Assembly (NCBI GenBank): GCA_963931925.1
Contig: OZ007571.1
Location: 8,679,944-8,743,943 of the forward strand
Source of the DNA: Onchidella celtica
Taxonomy: Eukaryota; Mollusca; Gastropoda; Systellommatophora; Onchidiidae
DNA length: 64,000 nucleotides
Direction of reading: 5' to 3'
Shown: positions 38,301 through 62,175 of the stretch, in pieces
Numbering within the stretch: position 1 is the first letter of the stretch
Layout: every line of letters begins with the position of its first letter
Translations under genes and position numbers: made by a program
The notes under the pieces: model-generated
The model's database searches: none
What the model was told of the DNA's origin: nothing
What the model saw: only the letters and a program-made list of their open reading frames with translations

Positions 38301-39584
38301 AAAACAGTTACACGATTAGAACAGCCACATACATGGTTAGAATTGTAACTATTGAAGGCTTTGAAGCTTAATTTTGCTATTTATAGTGCGTGTAGACTTC
38401 CCATTTGAATAGGGAACCCCCGGAAAGGCGTGGTGACTATGTTTAGCTAAGAAAATGAGTTGGTCAATTTTTTCCAGTTACACGGTTAGAGCACAACACC
38501 ATCAATATAATGTCTATGCATTCTATTGTAGCATATCCTGGAGAGAGAAGAACATTGGAACAGTTGGAAGAATGAGAGCTGCCCCAGTTTTATCAAGGAG
38601 AAGCCTAAAGATCAGAGCAAGCCGAAAGCTAAGTATGTAGAGGTTTTGACATGATCTGCTTATTACATGGAAACTACTTACACCACAAACTGCTTGTATT
38701 TTCATAATTGATTCTATGGAGATCATAATATGTGTGATCAAATATTTGATGCAAGTACCAATAATGCAACTGCATAGAAGTTAGAACTGCTATGATGAAT
38801 GGTTGAACCACATCGTATAAATACTGTATTTAATATTTTAATTTTCTGTTGTTCCAGACCAAAAAAGAAAAGAATTGGTGATGACCTACTGGCATCAGGT
38901 GGAAAGTCTCTCAAGCTGGGGAACCCAGAGCTGACCAGGTTATGGAACTTAAACCCAGACAACATGGATGCCTGCAAAGCTGAGTCCAGGGTCTTTCTGC
39001 CCAAGCTGGATGATTTTTTTGCCAATGCCATTGATCAGGCCGATCCTGAAGCCATGGTGGAGGAACAATACAAGTATGTGTGACTTATTCTATGCCGTTT
39101 AGATTCCTTTTGTGGTCACGTCTCTTCCTGCCACCCTCTTTTCCTGAAGGCTTTGTATTACAGGGTAAAGAATCCCCTGGAAACGTGCCGATTTCCAGAT
39201 TTTGTTTATTTTTTACCTTCCTCTTTCCCCTCAGTCCCTTTCTTTTTCTTCTAATTCTAATTCATAATCATTTAAAAGGGATAGTATTTCTGTTATTAGT
39301 GAACAGTATTTTGTGTCTGTGTGTAGCTGCCGGTGATGGACAAATTCAGGACATTTTCTGTCAGTATTTCCCATCCTTGATATTAACCTAGGCATTGCCA
39401 TGTTATGTTTATCATGCATCTCCACCATTGCTCCCTGTTGTATTGTTCAGAGGAGCAAAAATATCTAACTGTTCAAGTTCAAGTTCAACAAATCTTTATT
39501 ATCCCATAAACAGGAACTTGTGCAACAAATTGTCAGGCATAAAAAGTAACATATTTAAGATAGAACAAATAAACATGCATGTGT

Positions 39585-39621
<37 letters not shown>

Positions 39622-42600
39622 CTCTCTCACCAAGGCAGACCTATCTCGAATTTTTAGAGCTGGTTTGATTAAGTAGGGTGACGGCGGTGGGAACGAAGGT
39701 TTTTTGGAATCTTTGTGTTTTTGTCGAAATTGACAGAAAACGTCGGTTTGAAGGGAGAAGTTCAAAAAGATAGGACAGAGGGTGGGATAGGTCTTTATGA
39801 ATACTGGTTGCCTTGCCAAGGGCTCTCTTGTTGAACAACTGTTCAAGAGGCACCTGCTTTCTCCCGACTATCTTGCTGCATGAGTTCACAATGCTGTTCA
39901 GTGGGTTTTTGCTTTTTACATTAAGAGTTTTGTCACCTCACCTGTCACCTGTCGGCTTCATCGTCATCGATGTTAGCTGCTACAGTGGATGTCACGACAA
40001 AATCTCCTCCACCCAATCCTGTCCTTAGCTTTCCTAGTTAGTTCACTTATTTCCAGCTGGCTGACTTTCTTGATGTTATCGTGATATGTAATGGGTGGTC
40101 TTCCTTGTTTTCTCTTTGTTTCTGTCTTTCCTTGTACCAGAGTTTTGTACCAGCATATAAAGGAAAAAGTGAGGACGGATTCGATATTTTTGTATTTACA
40201 AAGACCATTTCCAGCTGTATGTTATTTTCGGAAGTATGCAAGTTATCTTTTCTGTGTAACACCTTTGCCAGTCACTCCATCTCGTTGCTTGAATTTAGAG
40301 ATTTGGCACAAATTACTGTAGCTAGCAGTGTCCTGAGTGGTGTCAAGATTTTGCATGAAATACAAAACAACAATCACTTAAATTTGTCATGAGTTTGATG
40401 ATGTAATTTTTAAAAGTGCATGTAGGGAAAATTAGGATTTAAACATTATCTGTGCTATGTTGCGATGCCGTAGTCCTGTGTTTCAGTTTTTTATCTAAAA
40501 TTTGTCACTTTTTGTGGGTGTTTTTTTTTTTAAGAAATCATGTTATTTATTGAAACTCAAGAAAATTTTCTGTATAATTTCAGGGACATTAACCAGCAAA
40601 ACTTCCAGTGGAAAGCCTATCGTCTCCTTGCTCGTTCATCGCCACACTTTTTTGTCCACACAAATACTCCAGGACTTCCTATCACAGCCCATCTCAAGGA
40701 TATTGTAGACAAAATGGCTAAGGAAATCAATCCTGTAAGTCCTTGGCGTTGAAGATTGGAATAAAAATTAATTGAGGAAGAACTTACCAGTGTTTTATGT
40801 TTTTACATGCATTGTTACACACTGGGACAGAATTTTCTTGTATTTTACTTTGATTTCAGAGAACATACATTATACAGAGTGAAATTCTGTACTGTTATAG
40901 TGGCTCTCCTGATTTGATCATGAGGAGGATCATTGTCTGAATAACACTGAGGAAGAATTTACCAGCATATGTATATGACTTTACATTCATTGTTACACAT
41001 CAGGACAAGATTTTCATGTGTTTTCCTTTGAACTTGCTTAAATCCAGAGTGAAATTTTCTACTAGTTGTCCTGATTTGGTACCGAATGATATCATTGTTT
41101 GAATAACATGCCATTTTGTCACAACAAGATGTTACTAAGGTGCTCGTTTTAATTAAATTCATATGTACGGCAACAGGCCATAATACAACATATGTGGAGA
41201 AGATGATCAAAGCAAATTGACCATTATTCTGTGTGTGTGTGTTTTTACCAGACAAAAGTGTGATTCATAATGCCCTGCTTATCGGATTACTTCCCAATAC
41301 AGTGGACATTGCTTAAGATGATGTCCAGGGGACATAAAATTTAACATCTTACTATCCGTTAAATCATCTTAAGCATTAATATTAAGTTAAATACCTTAGA
41401 TAAATTATGTTGATAAATGATGGAAACAATTTAGGTGACCTTTGGTTGTTTTTTTCTAAGGATGGGGTATTTTTTATGTGTAGGCCAACGTATATTAGAG
41501 TGTGTGAGGGGATATTGTTTTAAAAAAAATTTTTTAATTCACCCAAAGCGATGGTGTCTGAACATTTCTAAGTAAAATGTTCTGTTTCCGTTATAACCAA
41601 AGGGCAAAAATTAGCACACAATATTACCTGTCAGTCAACTTAACATTATGTTGTCTATATGACTGTCAGCATGCAAGATACGTCAACCAAACAAACATAG
41701 CTTGCATTTTCCTGTATTATAATGTGAATATCACACAAGACCTTCCCGCTTGTCACACTCGCATCATGTAGTGCTAAGCCTAAACTAACACAATAAACAT
41801 CGCCCATCTGTGGTGACCGAGTGAGCATGGTATTTGACACCTTCGTGGACTTGCTGGCGCTGACTGTCTTTGCTCCGTGTCCCGTGAAAACGATTGAATC
41901 TCTATTGCGTAGTTTTAGAAAAAAAGTTCAAAAATTGTGGCCACGCATGTTACGGTACATCCACGTGGGTAAACCTTTGCTTTTTCTCTCTATCGTAACC
42001 TCCGCTCTCAATGCCTGACCTGAGTAAAATCAGTGGCCCTATGAATTGTACGATATCTGATGCATCATTTACTATTATAATGGATTATCGATCCACCTGA
42101 TGAATAACATATGGCAACATATTTGAGATCTCATGAGTGCGAGGGATCGGTGATGCCAGCAGAATAAAATTATTTTGTAAAATCCTACACTCATGGACAA
42201 AGCGACCACATCCAATCGTACGCATGGCGCCTCGGGCACACGCTAGGTAGGTGACATAACAGGTGTAAACAAGGAGAGGCAGACAAAGCAATGGCAGGTA
42301 TGAGTTGTAGCGAAACGACGATTACGAAAGATGACGGCGTGTATTTTGACCATGACACGGTTTAGGAAAATCATACTAAGCATTTTTTTTTCCTCTTTGG
42401 GACTTCAAAATGAGATCACGCAAAGAGTAAAAACGGATAGAAAGATGTCATACTATGCGTTTTTTTCCCACGGAAATGAGGCATTGGGGAAGGGATAAAA
42501 GAAAAACATCATACAAAAAGATCATTTTAAGCGACTTCATTTTAAGTGGAGTCGTCTAGTCTTCACATTGAACGCCGATTGTCTCCCATATGTTGGAAAG

Positions 42601-44264
42601 AATCATTGAGATTTGTTCAGAAATCATTTTCTTTACAACACTTGTCATTCCCAGAACTTGAACACAACTGATACCAAGACAGAAATGGCTGTGACCAATG
42701 ACGATGATGACATCAAAGACAATAATGATGACCATGATGACGATGACATGCGGAATAATGAAGAAGGTCAGTAGAGCAAATATTGGTGTTCAATACAATT
42801 TTATGAGTGCATTTACACTAAAAGATGAAATGACATTAAATTGTTATGACTGAAGATACAAACTGTTTTCAGGATTAAAGGTGAAAAAGAAAAAAGATCC
42901 AAGATAAAATAACAGATAATCATGGTCAACTTTCATTAATCCAGAATGCTACCAAGGGAGGATTGCTGTGCCCTGTCATGAGTTTTTAAGAGCTCTGTCC
43001 ATGATAACCTCATGAATTTGGTATTTCCAGCCTCCACTGACTTGGAAAACTCCAGAAAATATACTTTTGCTGAACTGATTTCTTTGGCTCTGGCAGCGCA
43101 GTGTTTGAAATTTAGCTGATTTGTTTTGGCTGGAGACAGTGGTAGGGTTAAGAAAATTTCTGATAAAGTAGGAATTAGACCAATGGAAATCAAGAGTAAG
43201 AAATGAGTCCTGAATAACCAACTTTTTTTTAGTTTTTGTTGTTGTTGTTGTTGTTGTTTTTCAGGTCAAAAGTCAAAAGTTGTTTTTTTTTTTTTTTTTG
43301 CTTTTATCACTTTCAGTATCATTTGCTAAGCCGTGTGTCTCTCTTTATTTTAGATGACAGCAACCCTCAGTTATTGCTGACCAAGGATCAGGTGCAGCAG
43401 GTTGCTCAGCAGCTGGGAGGTCAGTGGACCAAGTTAGGAGAGAGGCTTGGCCTGCCCAGTGATGACCTGGCTTACTTCAAAGACTCATCACCAAATGACA
43501 CTGAGGCTGCTGTTTCAATGTTAACTGTTTGGCAGGTTAGCCCATCCTTCTTTCCATATTGTTCATCTCATTTACTGGCGTATCAACAATTATCCCATTT
43601 TACTGGAGAGTACTTGAAAATTTCGATGAGAATGAAATCTATCACAGACAAGCATATGCCAGAAATATTTCTGCCTATAAATCTATCAAACATATCGATA
43701 TGTTACTTTGTGAGCATATATATATCATGCTTTACGTAGGCAGTGATGTGGTGGTCATAAGTAAAAACCACGAAAATCCTTGATATGCCGATACATGAGA
43801 TGGACAACAATATCATCGCGCATTCTCCTTATCATTTAGTAAACTCAGTAATTCTAGAATCACCCAGGTTATGTGTGAGTTGCATTAACCACATGACGAC
43901 TGAACATTTAGACTGGGGTCTTAACAGAGCCTTGTCTGGGTTTAAGAATCTACCACTAGTGGCAAGATAGAGATTTTGCAGGCTTGTGAAGGGTCCCCCA
44001 ATGCATCAGTGTGTACATTTTCCAAGTTGTGCAATGTGCTCTTTGAGTAGAAACAAATGTGCATTCCAAAGAACTTCCATGAGCTGTTATTGTTTTTCAT
44101 ATTATTTTGATGATCAGGCATCACTTGAGTTTTGATCTCATTGCATTTGTACTTGCATTCACTTCCAGGAGGATGATCCAGAGAAAGACTATGTTGCAGC
44201 ACTCAGGGACGCTCTCACTGATATGGGACTTGGACACATTCTAGATTTCTTAAACTCCCCTTGA
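26305..44264 (+). CDS. THOC1: THO complex subunit 1 (THOC1/Hpr1 orthologue), nineteen exons
   Basis: Nuclear subunit of the THO/TREX complex, which couples transcription to mRNP assembly and export. Exons: 26305-26352, 28006-28082, 29683-29743, 30027-30093, 31436-31554, 32183-32231, 32743-32838, 33850-33920, 34509-34567, 34988-35096, 35701-35838, 36206-36306, 37191-37308, 38532-38632, 38858-39073, 40584-40734, 42655-42766, 43354-43535, 44169-44264. All introns are GT-AG and phases chain to 656 aa; human THOC1 is 657. Diagnostic stretches are [78 protein letters not shown] and [16 protein letters not shown] basic nuclear-localisation cluster (KAKPKKKR) spans the exon 14/15 junction, an acidic D/N-rich linker fills exon 17, and a death domain occupies exons 18-19 (about residues 565-650). 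The start context is AAGATGGCAG, which also matches a YY1-type initiator motif. The gene is intact; exon 2 is poorly conserved relative to the human protein. Confidence 0.97.
26505..27430 (+). mobile_element. Second LINE relic, in THOC1 intron 1
   Basis: Degenerate reverse transcriptase C-terminus with several frameshifts. Recognisable pieces are [62 protein letters not shown] and [20 protein letters not shown]. It is split by the MITE at 26772-26990, which landed right after the VRPILEYG motif, so the LINE is older than that MITE. Confidence 0.8.
26772..26990. mobile_element. MITE, copy 2 of the 24200-24436 family, inserted in a LINE
   Basis: The left end reads AAGGTCTTCCGCCCGTCCGC and the reverse complement of the right end reads GGGATGTCTTACCCCCGTCC. 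About 140 bp (26772-26912) is the near-identical reverse complement of 24299-24436, so the two copies form a long inverted repeat spanning the THOC1 first exon. No clean target-site duplication is visible here. Confidence 0.75.
27523..27741. mobile_element. piggyBac-type MITE with TTAA target duplication
   Basis: The ends CTCTTTAACTACG and (reverse complement of right) CTCTTTAACTACGG match over 13 bp. TTAA flanks both ends exactly (27519-27522 and 27742-27745), the hallmark of piggyBac integration. The interior holds two palindromes, GCATCTAATATTAGATGC and GCGTCTAATATTAGACGC. 219 bp, non-coding, in THOC1 intron 1. Confidence 0.85.
27785..27885. repeat. AGATCT-rich palindromic simple repeat
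   Basis: Dispersed runs of the self-complementary words TCTAGA and AGATCT, with a clean run at about 27847-27870. The same motif recurs at 25004-25034 and within the satellite after 62 kb. Confidence 0.7.
30181..30500 (+). repeat. Dispersed repeat, ATAATAATAATGG...ATATAGCGC family, copy 1
   Basis: Starts with an (ATA)n run followed by GCATTTATATAGCGCATATC and CTCTATGCGCTTTACAGAAA, then a body reading CCAACATGGCTGAAAGCCCT. The first 80 bp recur at 44468-44560. I recall this family from many marine invertebrate genomes, but not its class. It lies in THOC1 intron 4. Confidence 0.6.
33034..33795. mobile_element. Possible DNA-transposon remnant in THOC1 intron 7
   Basis: GC-rich ends in an AT-rich intron. 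The left TTAAGTCTCACCCCGCGTG and the reverse complement of the right TTAGCCCTCACCCTGCGCAG are weakly similar, and GTCAGTGACC-type words occur near both ends. The inverted repeats are diverged, so this is tentative. Confidence 0.3.
34013..34215. mobile_element. Fold-back element in THOC1 intron 8, copy 1
   Basis: Bases about 34063-34126 (with AAAAAGAAAAAGTTGTATGTAG) are nearly the reverse complement of 34147-34213, giving a hairpin with arms of about 65 bp. The left part, with AACCACAGAAAAACTGTG, recurs at about 55516-55625, so it is a mobile family. Confidence 0.65.
39460..39905. repeat. Dispersed repeat with (TC)n tract in THOC1 intron 15
   Basis: Begins AGTTCAAGTTCAAC followed by a TTTATTATCCC word, has a (TC)n microsatellite at 39589-39630, and continues with a GC-richer body containing AAGTAGGGTGACGGCGGTGG. 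The composition differs from the intron around it, and the opening motif resembles the tail of a retroelement on the minus strand. Class uncertain. Confidence 0.4.
41300..42558. mobile_element. Probable pogo/Tc1-like DNA transposon remnant in THOC1 intron 16
   Basis: The left end CAGTGGACATTGCTTAAGAT follows a TA. The right end, in reverse complement, reads GACTCCACTTAAAATGAAGT and a little further CGCTTAAAATG, consistent with a diverged inverted repeat. The ends are like the MITE at 12111-12360. About 1.26 kb. No transposase could be read; the open frames inside are short. Confidence 0.45.
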
Positions 44265-44467
44265 TTCAACTGACAACTTTCTGAAAGATTAGTGGGACCT
44301 CATGACTGTAGGAATGTTAGTCTTCAAAATGTGGCCCAGGAAATGGAGACTTTTTAAAGTGTACACAGTGAAATATTGAGGATTTCATCATATTACATTG
44401 CAAACCTGACAAGTAACTATTAGGGATAGCATCAAGTGGCCAGTATTACCTCAAACTTGAATATTAT

Positions 44468-44560
44468 ACATAATAATAATAATAATGTATAGCATTTATA
44501 TAGCGCATATCCATTTAAAATGCTCTATGCGCTTTACAGAAACAACATGTCAACCACAGA
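44468..44560 (+). repeat. Dispersed repeat, ATAATAATAATG...ATATAGCGC family, copy 2
   Basis: An (ATA)n run then AGCATTTATATAGCGCATAT and GCTCTATGCGCTTTACAGAA, matching the first part of the copy at 30181. It lies in the 3' untranslated region of THOC1. Confidence 0.7.
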
Positions 44561-44908
44561 GCATATATCAGTTGAAGTTTGGGTCAGAAGCAAATGGCAA
44601 AAGGATTCCTGAAAGTGAAAAATATATGGGAACAAGTTGTTTGCTCAAAGAATTAATATGATACAAATCCAAATTACACAAGCAAATCACTTGTCTGGCA
44701 GTTTTTGCAAACTTTTAAGGTCAACTTTGATGGTTCACAGAATGAGCATTGTATTGGGGAGAAAATATTGTATGAGATCATATTTCTGCTGTTTAATTTG
44801 TTGATACTTTGAGAAAATCCTGCTGAATGTCATTTCAGTTGCATTTGTTATTGTTAAATGAGACTGCATGGTTGATTGAAATGGACTTGAAGTTTGTACA
44901 TTTTTGCC

Positions 44909-44914
44909 AATAAA
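44909..44914 (+). terminator. THOC1: THOC1 poly(A) signal
   Basis: AATAAA about 645 bp downstream of the THOC1 stop codon, followed within 25 bp by a TG/T-rich stretch, as expected of a cleavage site. Confidence 0.7.
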
Positions 44915-45198
44915 CTATAAGTTCATAACTAATGTGCTGTTGTTTTGTTTTTAAATTTTCTTTTGTAGTTTTGTTGTAAGTTTGAAGTGTTGTCAGTTTC
45001 CTGTCTCAGCCTTGAAGACATGTCATTTTATCAGCCTCTATGATTCACACATAGGCATCACACATTTTTCTGTCATTCTGCCCATAACTAATGATTGACA
45101 AATTTGATTTAGTTGTCACTCTGGATTTGCCATTTCACAAACAATGAAATAAATGCTCAAACCATTTAGTTTTTTTTATAAAACAATTGAGAATGGCT

Positions 45199-45204
45199 TT
45201 TATT
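45199..45204 (-). terminator. M4 peptidase gene poly(A) signal
   Basis: AATAAA on the minus strand, about 260 bp downstream of the stop codon at 45463. With the THOC1 signal this leaves about 285 bp between the two convergent transcript ends. Confidence 0.65.
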
Positions 45205-45462
45205 TTGTACATTATGCAACAGTAGGGAAAAAGAAAAAGAAAGAATATTTGTATGAGCCACAGTGACTCCAGGGGTCTCATGTTGTAGTGAATGAGAAGA
45301 TGCTCCAAGGCAATAGTGTGAAGTGCGCGTCTTGTAGTAGCTGACTGCTGGAACTGCCACTCAGTCCAACAAACCAGTTTAAAACAAGTCGTGGTCGCTA
45401 GGTTTCATTATGTAGCCAGGTTAGTGCGTCAATTGTCCAAAGTGCCAGTTTGTCTTGCTGAT

Positions 45463-58807
<13,345 letters not shown>

Positions 58808-59039
58808 GTTGAGGTCCCAGGTCAAAATCTGCAAAGGAAACAGAACGAGCAAACATCTACAGATGTCATCAAACAAGTACACTCAAATAATAATATGAAA
58901 TGATGATAACAGTAATAAGCTTTGACCGAATTTGTCAGTCAAATAAGCAAACGGCTCATCAAAATACCACTCATGTTGTTTGTAAACTATTATGACATAA
59001 TGACGTATCGCGTTATAGACCATTTTTTTTGGCTATCCA

Positions 59040-59290
59040 TCAGTCGAAGCAGTAGTGTTTCACAATGTGGTATGCTGACGTGAGTTTTGCAAATAGTTTG
59101 TTCTGACAGTGTGTGTGAATAATGTTCTTTCTTGATGATAATTTTGTGTGAACAATGTGCGTGTGTGCGGTATGCATTAAAGACCTGTGTGCCTTTGATA
59201 TTGTATTTAATGTAGTTCTGTTACTGAAGCTGTGACAACAAATTTCCTGACAACAGGATAATAAAGTTGTACCTAATATTATCTTATCTT
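59040..59290 (+). mobile_element. LINE 3' tail
   Basis: Ends ACAAATTTCCTGACAACAGG, ATAATAAAGTTG and a (TTATC)-like tail. This is the common 3' end of animal non-LTR elements, where a small hairpin is followed by AATAAAGT and a short tandem tail. It lies in the 5' untranslated intron of the M4 peptidase gene. Confidence 0.5.
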
Positions 59291-59565
59291 ATAATTTTAT
59301 CATAATACGAGAAGTATATTATTACCTTTAAATTGAAATGTCTTCACGAATCACAAGAAATGTAATATTACTTTTGAGGTACGTGCAAAAATATTTACGA
59401 AAGACAAATTAGTTAGACTTTGGAAAGGAGAGATCTGGAGCAGAAAGAGAGAGATAGAGGTAGGGAGATAAAAAAAACCATGAGAGATGATATGAGAAAG
59501 GGACAGATAGAGAAAGAGAGAGACAGAGAGAGCGAAACTTCAAACGTGATGGGACAACAGCTTAC

Positions 59566-59590
59566 CTTGTTCCACCCAGTCAGTTGGAAA
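59566..59590 (-). other. Candidate non-coding first exon of the M4 peptidase gene
   Basis: A clean donor (AACAAG|GTAAGC) at 59565 on the minus strand, about 55 bp downstream of a TATA box. It would splice to the acceptor at 58829, whose exon (58828-58783) carries the start codon after 21 untranslated bases. The transcription start near 59590 is inferred from TATA spacing. Confidence 0.55.
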
Positions 59591-59617
59591 CCCTGAAGAG
59601 CTTGAAGTGTCTTGAAG

Positions 59618-59625
59618 TTTATATA
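59618..59625 (-). promoter_or_regulatory. TATA box of the M4 peptidase gene
   Basis: TATATAAA on the minus strand, in the context GAAAGTATATAAACTTC, about 30 bp upstream of the inferred transcription start and upstream of a good splice donor. A sharp TATA promoter suits a tissue-restricted secreted enzyme; that is inference. Confidence 0.6.
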
Positions 59626-59639
59626 CTTTCGCCACAGAC

Positions 59640-61270
59640 CATTTTGTTACGCACTGGGGCCAGTAAATAACGTGCTAATCCCAAACCAATCTATTACCGT
59701 AACCAGTAATTGTCGGAAGGCAATTAACTTCGAATTCCATACTTCCGATCTTAGACTCATCCAGACGAATTCGTATCCGTTCGCTCAAACGCAAATGTCT
59801 AAAATCTCATTTCCGGTCAATTTAAGTGGCCAGTGACCTGAATCTGAAGGCGGGTCTTGACGGGGAGGGCGGGGCTTGGGGTGCACAGGTGGCAAGTTAT
59901 CAGGGTCAGGTACTTAATATGTGTGAGTTGGCAATTTAAACGTGTTTACAATATCGATAAACGACAGTGCTCACGTAGATGAGAAACAGAGCATGCATTT
60001 TAGGGCTCATTAAAGTCCGATTGAATGCCAAGGAGCCAATACTCAAATGATTTTCTACCGATCCTTAGATCATTTAATTTCGACCATCTAGAATATTGGA
60101 TAAACAACTTATTATGAAACAAGACTTTCTGGTTTACCAACAGAACATTAAATAAATACTCTGTTACAAAATGAAATCTTTTAATGCACATTAAACACTG
60201 GTATATTCCCTCTTATATTTCCGTGTTATTTTTGATGATGGTCCGTAACCTAGATATGAATGTATTATATCATTCAAAGAATAAACATAGTATGGTTCAC
60301 ATTTTCATCATCAACAATTTCCAATGGCCACTTTTATGTTTGAATTAGACAACTGTATGACATGACCCGCTGGGTCAACGTACGCGAGACTACCTATTCT
60401 TGCCTGGACTAAAACATTCTTAGCAACAGCAAAACAAATAGCCATAAAAAGCCGTCTGTGTTCTGAGACTATGATTCCAAGTGAAAAGTATTAAGTTTGA
60501 TGTCGGCTGTATTTCTTGGGTATTTTCCACATTGTTGTATGCGCATTTCAGTCTTTTCAAAGAAAATGAATGAGGATCGACACTTTGAAGAGCTGTGTAA
60601 AATCAGAGGACTATGTTACGTCACAAATATATACCTCGAAATGTTTTTAACTGACTGAAATGACACTTTTACATTTCATGAAATTAGGAGTAGAGAGAAC
60701 CATTTTCATGACAAAACCTCAAAATCTGCAAAATGTTGCATACAACAATATGGCAAATACCCCACGATTTATTTATTTATTTATTTATTTGTTGTTTATT
60801 TAGTATTATTTATTTATTTATTTTATATTTCATAGACTCGTCTTTGGCCCAGTGATTATGCTTCGTTTAAACCAACAAAAATATGGTGTAAATCGCCATG
60901 CAATGCCCCACCGTCTTTATTACTGATTAATAAGTAAATAAATCTAAATGAAAATTAATTCAGGCAGACAACGAACCAACAACCCAACCCTCCTTCTCCT
61001 CTTCCCCAGCAACATCACCATCATCATCATCATCATCACCATCATCATTATCAACATCATTATCCATATAATCACATCCATCATCACTATCCTGTTGAAG
61101 GAAATCTCACTGACATGGCTGTCTTCATTAGCATCGTTACTTCATCGCTGTCACCCACTTCGTCATCAGACTTCTCGTCTCATTTCCCGCGTCTTTGCCG
61201 CTGCCTTGATGTGAACTTGAATGTCGTTTCTCGTTGCTCTCCTTCTTTTTCTTCATCTTCTTTTTCCTTT
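59640..61270. other. Intergenic, simple repeats only
   Basis: No gene seen. It contains an (ATTT)n-like array at about 60770-60826 and a (CAT)n-like array at about 61010-61085. Confidence 0.5.
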
Positions 61271-61274
61271 CTTG

Positions 61275-61560
61275 GACGTAAAAACATCGTCACATTTAAA
61301 CATAGGCTCAAAACTGAATTGTTTACCACTGTTTTCATTGAAACTGAATGATGTCCCTTTATAGTTTCAGGTTTGAGGATGAGAGTAAATCAAGTTAGTG
61401 TTTGTTAATGTGTGTGTGTGTGTGGGGGGGGGGGTAGTATTATGAATAGATCGTATGTTAATCCAGTTTTTAATTTTAGTTCAGCGCCTTAGAGCACATC
61501 ATTTTTTGGTGTGCGTAGATTTGAGGGCTATACAAGTTAATATTACATATTACATTACAT
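61275..61560 (+). mobile_element. LINE C-terminus and 3' untranslated tail
   Basis: The frame NIVTFKHRLKTELFTTVF is the typical closing segment of CR1/jockey-like reverse transcriptase ORFs (NTFKxxLKTxLF), followed by a stop. About 150 bp later GCGCCTTAGAGCACATCATT and GAGGGCTATACAAGTTAATA match the usual LINE 3' end, with a short TTACA tandem tail. A GT/G simple repeat lies between. Confidence 0.6.
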
Positions 61561-61639
61561 TTCTTTGGATATCATGGAATCAGACTATAATGGATGTAAG
61601 ACGTACAGCCCGTACGTTTGCTCATCGTCATAAAAAAAT

Positions 61640-62175
61640 TCTAGTGGGGGGGGGGGGGGAGGGGAGGGGAGAGGAGAGGAGGGGAGGAGTAGGAGTAAAT
61701 AGTAATTATGTTTTTGATTAAAAGACAGCCAACGATGATTTAGTCTATACATCCACCCTCTCGCTCGTACGAGGACATCCCGTGCAGCGAACGTACTTTA
61801 TCTATCAGGATAACAGAGGACTCATCCGTGCATGAAATTGTCTATATCTTGGCCTGTCTAGGCAAGTCTGGTCATTTTATCAAGGTGGTCATCTCGCGAG
61901 TACAAGGACACAGCAAGTCGAATGTTATAGGCCGATGTCTGTCTGTTTGGAAATTTAGTCCCCAGGAGAAATATCACTTTTTATGAGTTTTGTGTCTCAA
62001 ATACTTAATAACTTTGCAGTATTTTGAAACCTATCCAGACAAAGCAATAGGCCTGCCAGTTTTGCCTTTGGAAGAACGAAAACATCAGAATAATACAGCA
62101 AGAGCTAGAGTTTAAATGTGCTCATATTCGGTGTGACAGTGTATATATATGTGCGTGAGCGTATGTGATAACATT
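61640..62175. other. Intergenic, poly(G)/purine tract
   Basis: A G run passes into a GGGGA/GAGGA purine tract (about 61646-61695). The rest is unstructured. Confidence 0.5.

Noticed and set aside
60948..61351. Open frames of 78-88 codons on the plus strand
   Set aside because: The first runs through a (CAT)n array. The second ends in the LINE C-terminus reported at 61275-61560.
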